DNA of 64,000 nt, taken from NCBI GenBank assembly GCA_905234555.1, contig CAJOHO010000001.1:1-64000 (forward strand), given 5' to 3'. The notes under the pieces were generated by a model that did no database searches, was not told the origin of the DNA, and saw only the letters and a list, made by a program, of their open reading frames with translations. Source of the stretch: an uncultured Bacteroidaceae bacterium. GTDB taxonomy: Bacteria; Bacteroidota; Bacteroidia; Bacteroidales; Bacteroidaceae. The position numbers were made by a program, and so were the translations under genes. Shown here one piece after another: positions 58,123 to 64,000 of the stretch (positions are counted from its first letter, which is position 1; each line of letters opens with the position of its first letter).

Positions 58123-59010
58123 ATGAAAACAAAGAGAACTTTGGCTCAGAAGGCTGCGAAGGTGGCTTTTGGTCTTGGTCTGCTGGTGGTACTGGCAGGA
58201 GTTGTATCGTGTAAGGACGACAAAGAGGATGGAGAGAAACCTAAATCCTCAAAGCTTGATGGAGTGTGGTATAGTGAACCAGAATATGGCAATACGGCAA
58301 GTCTGTATTTCAAGGGAAACGCCATAACTCTTAATCTGTTCAACAACAAAAATGAGAACTACCTCCATTCGAAGGGTTTTTATCGCATAGATGGAGACCA
58401 ACTCTATTTCAGACAGACAAAGGATGGTCCTGAAGTGGCTGGAAGTTTCAGCAGGGATGGCAACAAACTGACGTATTTAGGTACCACCTATACCAAGGAT
58501 GAGAAATTCAAGGAAATCAAGCTTGAGGGTGCGTATAAATCTGTCAAATATGAAGGAGATGGTATAATGTATGACTCTAAACCCTGCTACTTCGAAGATG
58601 GTCATGAGTGGATTTATGTCTTTGATTATACGATTGAAGGGAATGTTTTCATTTCTACTTGGAATGAAGGTGACAAGACTGTGACTTATACCGATTTGAT
58701 TCGTCAGGACGGAGACAAGATAAAGATTGCTCAGACCACTTACGCTCCAGGTTGTTCGCAAGCGCCTGCTGGAACCTATAAAAGTGAACCTGATGAAGAT
58801 GGCCATTACAAAATTTTCACGTTTAAGGGTTGGAAATTTGAGTATGTTATCTATAATTCAGAGGGTCAGGCTGTGAATGGTGAATTAGGCAGAGCCATTT
58901 TGGATGGAAACACGTTGTATTGTCCCAACAGCTTTATGGAAGTTCGCTTTACGTTTGCCAAGCAAGGCAAAGACATAGTCCTCGACGGAAAAGTCTGGAC
59001 AAAACAGTAA
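58123..59010 (+). CDS. Lipocalin-like lipoprotein of unknown function (cassette type L)
   Basis: The 295 residues have a signal peptide with lipobox VVSCKDD (Cys29), an acidic/Lys-rich linker, and two related beta-rich halves: LDGVWYSEPEYGNTASLYFKG and YKSEPDEDGHYKIFTFKGWKFEY, with DGNKLTYLGTTY and DGNTLYCPNSF segments. This is the look of lipocalin-like or META-like beta-barrels. Its N-terminal 36 residues are closely related to those of the partial gene at 63832. Role unknown; it could act with the large protein encoded downstream. Confidence 0.7.
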   Translation: MKTKRTLAQKAAKVAFGLGLLVVLAGVVSCKDDKEDGEKPKSSKLDGVWYSEPEYGNTASLYFKGNAITLNLFNNKNENYLHSKGFYRIDGDQLYFRQTKDGPEVAGSFSRDGNKLTYLGTTYTKDEKFKEIKLEGAYKSVKYEGDGIMYDSKPCYFEDGHEWIYVFDYTIEGNVFISTWNEGDKTVTYTDLIRQDGDKIKIAQTTYAPGCSQAPAGTYKSEPDEDGHYKIFTFKGWKFEYVIYNSEGQAVNGELGRAILDGNTLYCPNSFMEVRFTFAKQGKDIVLDGKVWTKQ

Positions 59011-59011
59011 C

Positions 59012-59150
59012 GTTCTTCGTCAACTTCATCCCCGCCATCATGACGCTGAAAGCCTGGTACCTCATGCCTAACTACATGCGCATACCAAAGCCACTCTCAC
59101 TACATTGCGGATCACAGCCCAGAGTGAAGTCAAAATAAAACAATAATCGC
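59012..59150 (+). pseudogene. Composite scar: 3' ends of a type A gene and of the 208-residue membrane protein gene
   Basis: Positions 59012-59092 repeat the 3' end of the gene at 57019. From 59098 the sequence matches the 3' end, stop codon and following spacer of the gene at 63053 (63638 onward), continuing into the start of the 59152 gene. No ORF survives. It looks like two cassettes deleted down to their 3' ends. Confidence 0.8.
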
Positions 59151-59151
59151 T

Positions 59152-62100
59152 ATGAGATATTCCTTTTTATATAAATGGTTGGAATGCTTCATCGCCCTGA
59201 TGATGCCAATGGCTTTGTGGGCACATGAGGTAGAAATGAGTGCAGACCTACGCAATACGAATGTGAATGGTTGGCGGGATATGGCGCTGGCGGCACGATT
59301 TACGGTCAACGGCGTGGAGTTGCAGTTAGTAGAAGCAGGCAAGGATACCCCAACAGGAGGCGGTAACTTTATAGATAATCGTTATAAGGCTACCGTCAAG
59401 GCAGGACAGCCCATTGAGTTTGCTGTGCAGGGTATCCGTGGTAAAGGCCCCAGTGTGAAGGGTTACTATGCCGGCATTCACGTCTATGATTTTTCAGACG
59501 AGAATCCGGAAGCATTCGAGAAAACTGAGGATGGACGGTTTGCATCGGCAAAACTGAACTACATCGTTACGGACCGTTTGAACAGTCAAAAGCGGTTTCG
59601 TGTCATCATGGAGTATTATAGTATTGTCGATATTGGTGGAGGAACTTTACGTCAGGTGTTGCGTGTCAGCCATGAGATAGAGTTCACAGTGGAAGGCGAA
59701 TACGAAGCGAGTGATGAGGAAAAGCACGTGGTGATCGACGACACAGCCTCTGGCACTAGTGGCGAATGGGGATGGGCTATTCCGCTGGCTGTAGTTGTGG
59801 GACTGCTGACCTATCTTGGCGTCAAGAAAGGTAAAGGTAAGGGCAAGGACGGTGGTCAGCAGGACCGTTGCGAACTGCGCATCTACAAGCAGTTCGGCGA
59901 CACGCTGCTGGCTGGCGAAGCCCCCAGACAGGTCTTTGCCCGTGTTGTCAGGATTCCTGCAGGCGGCGGACCCGAATATACCGATATGATGCTTACGCAG
60001 ATGATCCTGATAACACCAGGCGACAACTACATGCAGGTAAAACCAGCCGGTATGCACGGCGAGTGGCAGTCAGCATGGATTTCTGCACCCGAAATGCCCG
60101 AAGGGCAGCCTGTGCCCGAAGAAGGCATCGTCCGCTTCTATGTGGGAAATGCAGGCGGCAGCTTCACCAACAACCTCCATTTCAAGATAGAAGCAGGTCG
60201 CTTCCTCTATTATCAGGACAACCTCGCCATTCCAGCCCACTACGACAAGACCGTGAAACTTCCCTTCGTGGTCATCGGCATCCCCGACGGCGCACCCGTC
60301 GAAGCAAAGATCCTCGACAGCGCCGGCAAACCCACCGACTTCTACAACGTAGCTGTCAAGTGGAACCCAGAGAAGGAAGTACACGAAGCCGTCATCAGCG
60401 ACCGCAAGCTTGACGAGAAGACCGACAACGGTACACCTGGCGACTTCATCGGCTTCGACCTCGAAATGAAAGCCAAAACATCAGGCGGACAGGTGATAGA
60501 AAGCCGCTTCCCTGTGGTGCGCTACTACATGGGACTGGTGTTCAAGGTGGGCGACGAAGGTGTGAACGTATCGCCCGAAAGTGTGCAGCACGTGAAGTGC
60601 TACACAGAAGAATACAGCCCTGAAAAGCACCTGAAGTGTCTGGTCGGCAACAGGAAAAACGGCAAGACCTTCGTGCCGGCTGAGACCATCGGTCAGCTCC
60701 TGCTCTACGACTACGACGAGACGGAGCACAAGATCCAGGTCTTTTCCGTCGTGCCTAACAACTATTCCATCAAAGCCATCGACGAGAAAGAGGACCGACA
60801 GGTGCAGGGCATCAGGCTCTTCCCCGACTTCAAGGACGACAAGGGCAACTTCACCAGCTACTGTGTGCTTCGCTGTATGGAGGGAGTGCTCGACCCGCCT
60901 TCACGCATCGATGCCCTCATCACCTTCGAGGCAACCGTTGAGCAGAAGAAATACAAGTGCGAGAAACACGTCCTGCTCATCTCCCAACCCTGGCGCACGT
61001 TCCAGACTGACGCCCTTTGGAAGGCTGCCATCAAAGCCGACGAGGAGACGATGCGCCGCCTCAATGCCATCCTTGAGAAAATCGAGCGCGACGGACAGAC
61101 CGACCGCCTGCTGCCTGTCGTCAAGTATATCAACAACCTGATTGACGGCTACAAACTCAACTACGGCTTCGACAAGGCTTCCCTCCATTTCGCAGGTGCC
61201 GTGTATAATCACATGCTCACCGAACGGGCTGAATACACGTTCAACGAGACCGTTCCTCTCAGTCTGGGCGACGACCTGCTGGAGTGTGTGCGTCTGACTT
61301 ACGAACAGTACGGCCGTCCCATCGTCGATGCCACGAACAAGTTCAACCAGAAGTACGGAACGATAGTCCTCGTGGGACGTATCGCCATCGGCTTCTGGAC
61401 CTACGGTCAATCCGAGGCGTTCTTCCGTGCCTACGATGCGCTCAGCCTCGGTGCGACAGCTGCCACGCTGACGGAGATTTACATCGATGAGGGTTCTGAC
61501 GCTCTGACCAAGAACCTCTGGGCAATGGCAAAGGAGGCAGGCAAGATGCAGATCATCCTGACAGGTGTGCAGATCGGTCTGGGCGTAGGCTTCGGCGGAC
61601 TGCGTGCCAAGTACAACCCTCGTGTCAGCACCAGCAAGCTCATCACCCCTGGCGACATCAAGCCGAAGACAAAGCCTCAGGTCAGCAAGAACCAGTTCTC
61701 GTCTGCTAAGAAAGGCCGTATTACAAAGGAAGCCTGTGCCAAGAGCGACAAGCTACAGGCCAAGGCAAAGGCGGAGGTAAACTCGCCTGAAGCCAAACTC
61801 AAGACCAAGGGCATGAAGCCTGATCGCGACCTCAAGTCGGCTGAAGCTTATACCGATGCCAAGGCCAACCGCAATATCGAAGACTTGCACGCCGCCATCG
61901 AACTGTGCCGTGATAACCCCACCCCTGAGAACCTCGCCCTCAAACGCAAGCTCATCATCGAGGTGCAGGCGGACAAAACCGCTATGCACAAGCTCAGACA
62001 TCTGATGGATCCTGAATACAAGATGGTGAAGGCAGAGTTCAACCGCGAGTGGTACGGTATCAACGCCAAGGTCGATAAGGCGGTTATCAATAAACTGGCA

Positions 62101-62898
62101 GAGAAGTACGGTCTCTCGCCAGAGCAAATCAAACTGGAGAACATATCCAGCTCGAAGACCATAAAGCTGCTCGAAGGCGATGCCTTAACCATGGACCGCG
62201 ACACCACCTACTACTACGTCAACAAGAAAGGAGAGAAGGTCTATTTCGAGCAGACCTTCACGGATAATGTTTACAAGCAGTGCCTGCATAAGGAAGTCCT
62301 AGGCTACGAGGCACACTCTCAAGAAGCAGCTAACCAGTTCGGTAAGAAGGTCGATCATACGGTCATCGAGGATGTGGCACACCATGCCGAGAGTTTCGGC
62401 GTGGACATCGACCCGATGATGGATCCCAGCCGCCACGGAGAAGCGCTTAAGAATCCAAACAAGGTAGCTGACACCATCACCTTCAAGGGTGCTGATCGGT
62501 TCGCCAATGCGGACAAGTACTTCAAGCTCTCCGACATGCTGACGGGTGAGGATAAACTGAAGATGCAGCGTCAGGCCATCAACGAAGTGAAAGAGGGCGC
62601 CTACATGATTGCGAAGGACGGTGACAGCTTCGTCATCCCCATCGACAAGGCTCGTGCTGACGTGAACGGTGGTCTGCTGGTCAGCGACAAGCTTCGTCGT
62701 GCCATCGAGCATTGCCGCCTCGTCGATACTGACAACCCCATTCACATCGAGGAATTGCAGCTGCGTCTCAAAAGCGAGGGTTACAGTTCCTTTAGCGAAG
62801 TCTCTACCGACCTCGGCAACACCATGCGTCGCATCGGCTCTCCCAAACTGAGTACTCCCACAGGAACCTCAAATAACGTGTATCATCTCAATTCGTAA
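59152..62898 (+). CDS. Very large exported protein with toxin-like layout (cassette type T)
   Basis: The 1248 residues begin with a signal peptide (ending ALWA) and an exported N-terminal domain of about 180 residues. One membrane helix lies at about 206-222, followed by a GKGKGKD-type basic linker. The next 500 residues are beta-rich, with no recognised family. Residues about 735-820 are hydrophobic and Gly/Ala-rich (TIVLVGRIAIGFW, LTGVQIGLGVGFGGL). A Lys/Ala/Glu-rich linker leads to a separate C-terminal domain from about 905 (ALTMDRDTTYYYVNKKGEKVYF; HTVIEDVAHHAESFGVDIDP). This order (export signal, long stalk, hydrophobic part, charged linker, distinct end) resembles polymorphic toxins, but no toxin family is named. 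Confidence 0.7.
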   Translation: MRYSFLYKWLECFIALMMPMALWAHEVEMSADLRNTNVNGWRDMALAARFTVNGVELQLVEAGKDTPTGGGNFIDNRYKATVKAGQPIEFAVQGIRGKGPSVKGYYAGIHVYDFSDENPEAFEKTEDGRFASAKLNYIVTDRLNSQKRFRVIMEYYSIVDIGGGTLRQVLRVSHEIEFTVEGEYEASDEEKHVVIDDTASGTSGEWGWAIPLAVVVGLLTYLGVKKGKGKGKDGGQQDRCELRIYKQFGDTLLAGEAPRQVFARVVRIPAGGGPEYTDMMLTQMILITPGDNYMQVKPAGMHGEWQSAWISAPEMPEGQPVPEEGIVRFYVGNAGGSFTNNLHFKIEAGRFLYYQDNLAIPAHYDKTVKLPFVVIGIPDGAPVEAKILDSAGKPTDFYNVAVKWNPEKEVHEAVISDRKLDEKTDNGTPGDFIGFDLEMKAKTSGGQVIESRFPVVRYYMGLVFKVGDEGVNVSPESVQHVKCYTEEYSPEKHLKCLVGNRKNGKTFVPAETIGQLLLYDYDETEHKIQVFSVVPNNYSIKAIDEKEDRQVQGIRLFPDFKDDKGNFTSYCVLRCMEGVLDPPSRIDALITFEATVEQKKYKCEKHVLLISQPWRTFQTDALWKAAIKADEETMRRLNAILEKIERDGQTDRLLPVVKYINNLIDGYKLNYGFDKASLHFAGAVYNHMLTERAEYTFNETVPLSLGDDLLECVRLTYEQYGRPIVDATNKFNQKYGTIVLVGRIAIGFWTYGQSEAFFRAYDALSLGATAATLTEIYIDEGSDALTKNLWAMAKEAGKMQIILTGVQIGLGVGFGGLRAKYNPRVSTSKLITPGDIKPKTKPQVSKNQFSSAKKGRITKEACAKSDKLQAKAKAEVNSPEAKLKTKGMKPDRDLKSAEAYTDAKANRNIEDLHAAIELCRDNPTPENLALKRKLIIEVQADKTAMHKLRHLMDPEYKMVKAEFNREWYGINAKVDKAVINKLAEKYGLSPEQIKLENISSSKTIKLLEGDALTMDRDTTYYYVNKKGEKVYFEQTFTDNVYKQCLHKEVLGYEAHSQEAANQFGKKVDHTVIEDVAHHAESFGVDIDPMMDPSRHGEALKNPNKVADTITFKGADRFANADKYFKLSDMLTGEDKLKMQRQAINEVKEGAYMIAKDGDSFVIPIDKARADVNGGLLVSDKLRRAIEHCRLVDTDNPIHIEELQLRLKSEGYSSFSEVSTDLGNTMRRIGSPKLSTPTGTSNNVYHLNS

Positions 62899-62908
62899 AG
62901 TAGTAATA

Positions 62909-63010
62909 ATGGACAAAGCAGTAACCGTCCCTATTATAAATAAGGTAAGGACGCTAAAAGCCTGGTATCTCATGCCCAACTACATGCGAATCAAATCCCC
63001 AAGCCAGTAA
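62909..63010 (+). pseudogene. 33-codon remnant ending in the type A C-terminus
   Basis: ATG at 62909 opens a frame that ends with TLKAWYLMPNYMRIKSPSQ, the C-terminus of the 57019 protein, fused to 14 unrelated residues. It is probably the scar of a deleted type A gene; it may or may not be translated. Confidence 0.6.
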
Positions 63011-63052
63011 TAACGAAGACGGAAACAGTATCGCGAAGTTCTTTAAAGCATA

Positions 63053-63679
63053 ATGAGTAAAAAGCCATCATATAACGATAGAGTTCTTTTCTGTCCTGAC
63101 GGGAAGTACCGTTGGGTGTATGAGTTCAGCATGATGAAGAATCCCGTCATCATGCTGGTGGTCTGCAAGATATTCTTCTGGATATTCTTTGCGCTCTGGG
63201 TATTCATCAGCATGGTTGACGGCTCGCGTGAGGGGTTCTTCGGCTCATTACTCAAGAACGGCAAGTGGATGCTTATCCTTATGGGTGTGTTCGTAGTGCT
63301 CATCGCCATCTCCTATACCATTGTGGCGGCACAGAACCACTGGAAGTATGTCGTATTTTTTGAGATGGACGAAAGCGGCGTGATTCACCGCCAGATGAAG
63401 ACGCAGGTGAAGAAAACCAAAGCTATGTCATGGCTTACCGTTCTGGCTGGTTTGGCAGCTGGCAACATTACCACCGTAGCTGTCGGTCTTAATAGCGCGG
63501 CCAAGACCATGAGTGCGTCCGATTTCATGGTAGTGCGTAAGGTGAAACCTCTTCGCCGCTGGAACACCATCAAGGTGAACGAACCCTTCTGCAAGAATCA
63601 GGTCTATGTCCACAAGGACGACTTCGACTTCGTTTATCACTACATCGTGGATCACTGTCCCAGAGTTAAGTCAAAATAA
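63053..63679 (+). CDS. Membrane protein of unknown function (cassette type M)
   Basis: The 208 residues have two close hydrophobic segments (about 30-54 and 72-94), then a soluble part. A further weakly hydrophobic stretch lies at about 124-142 (MSWLTVLAGLAAGNITTVAVGL). The N-terminus (DRVLFCPDGKYRWVYEFSMMKNP) is distinctive. It sits directly downstream of the large type T gene, where an immunity gene would be expected if that protein is a toxin; this is inference from position only. Its 3' end also occurs as a detached fragment at 59098-59150. Confidence 0.7.
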   Translation: MSKKPSYNDRVLFCPDGKYRWVYEFSMMKNPVIMLVVCKIFFWIFFALWVFISMVDGSREGFFGSLLKNGKWMLILMGVFVVLIAISYTIVAAQNHWKYVVFFEMDESGVIHRQMKTQVKKTKAMSWLTVLAGLAAGNITTVAVGLNSAAKTMSASDFMVVRKVKPLRRWNTIKVNEPFCKNQVYVHKDDFDFVYHYIVDHCPRVKSK

Positions 63680-63692
63680 AACGATAATCGCT

Positions 63693-63770
63693 ATGAGATA
63701 TTTCTTTTTATATAAATGGTTGGTATGCTTCAACTTCCAACAACGTGTATCATCTCAATCCGTAAAATAA
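63693..63770 (+). pseudogene. 26-codon remnant joining the 5' and 3' ends of the type T gene
   Basis: Positions 63693-63731 repeat the first 13 codons of the 59152 gene (two differences). From about 63742 the sequence repeats that gene's last 25 bp (AACGTGTATCATCTCAAT...). Everything between has been lost, with a frame change. An ATG-initiated frame of 26 codons survives by chance. Confidence 0.75.
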
Positions 63771-63831
63771 TATGGCAAAAGAGGAAAAGCAATAAAAAAT
63801 GGAAGAAATATAATCAACAACAATAGGATTT

Positions 63832-64000
63832 ATGAAACGAATGAGAACTTTCGCTCAGAAGGCTGTAAAGGTGGCTTCCGGCCTCAGCCTGTTGGTGGGG
63901 CTGGCTGTCGTAATGTCGTGCAGCAAGGAAAAGGACGACTTGGGTTCTCGGATAAAGGGAAAGTGGGCAATCACTCATGTACAGTTACAGAAGAATGACA
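63832..64000 (+). CDS. Lipoprotein, second type L cassette, cut by the window end
   Basis: Fifty-six codons are visible: a signal peptide with lipobox VMSCSKE, then the start of a lipocalin-like domain (IKGKWAITHVQL). The first 36 residues are closely related to those of the gene at 58123, including the RTxAQKAxKVA stretch. It marks the next repetition of the cassette order. Confidence 0.7.
   Translation, partial: MKRMRTFAQKAVKVASGLSLLVGLAVVMSCSKEKDDLGSRIKGKWAITHVQLQKND

Noticed and set aside
57019..64000. Integron or transposon explanation for the cassette array
   Set aside because: No integrase, transposase, attC-like or terminal inverted repeats were found; the repeated segments are gene ends, which fits homologous recombination better.

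Overview
The window is a chromosomal segment of a Bacteroidales bacterium, most likely Prevotella or a close relative. The reasons are SusC/SusD pairs, a DUF6089-uppS-bamA-ompH-ompH operon, many lipoproteins with a Bacteroidetes-type lipobox, signal peptides ending in QA(Q), few Shine-Dalgarno sites, and promoters of the Bacteroidetes form TTTG-N20-TAnnTTTG. No tRNA, rRNA, CRISPR array or transposase was found.

Layout. 1-6.8 kb (minus strand): a shortened EamA permease, peroxiredoxin Bcp, xanthine phosphoribosyltransferase, the three-gene succinate dehydrogenase/fumarate reductase operon, and an OmpH-like chaperone. 6.8-10.1 kb (plus): an S41 protease, a tiny membrane protein and a pectin methylesterase. 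10.1-10.7 kb: a gene-free, repeat-rich spacer. 10.7-15.8 kb (minus): a GH31 glycosidase, a coiled-coil membrane protein, lgt and ychF. 16.0-16.2 kb: a promoter-to-terminator unit that may be a small RNA, then sufE. 16.6-24.7 kb (minus): the outer-membrane biogenesis operon (DUF6242, DUF6089, uppS, bamA, two ompH, a small gene, ribF). 24.8-27.3 kb (minus): ribD, a C39-like protein and an ECF sigma factor. 27.5-33.6 kb (plus): a GH2 beta-galactosidase, an esterase gene broken by one stop codon, and two lipoproteins.

34.0-52.8 kb (plus) is one long polysaccharide-utilisation operon: FAS1 lipoprotein, SusC, SusD, FAS1, FAS1, SusC, SusD, then a GH43 endo-arabinanase. With the pectinesterase, GH31, GH2 and esterase genes nearby, it points to growth on plant cell-wall material, perhaps pectin side chains. 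52.8-53.5 kb holds two different tandem repeat arrays. 53.5-55.5 kb (minus) encodes adenine deaminase and a SemiSWEET-like transporter. 56.0-56.9 kb (plus) encodes a membrane protein with its winged-helix regulator.

57-64 kb is the most unusual part. It is a mosaic of membrane proteins, lipoproteins and a 1248-residue exported protein with a toxin-like layout. Between the genes lie truncated copies of the 3' and 5' ends of the same genes, which looks like a gene-cassette array evolving by duplication and deletion. Other notable features are a 76-residue tail with 21 cysteines on the fumarate reductase cytochrome b subunit, and at least 13 copies of a C/G-rich palindromic repeat, several of them read in frame inside genes.
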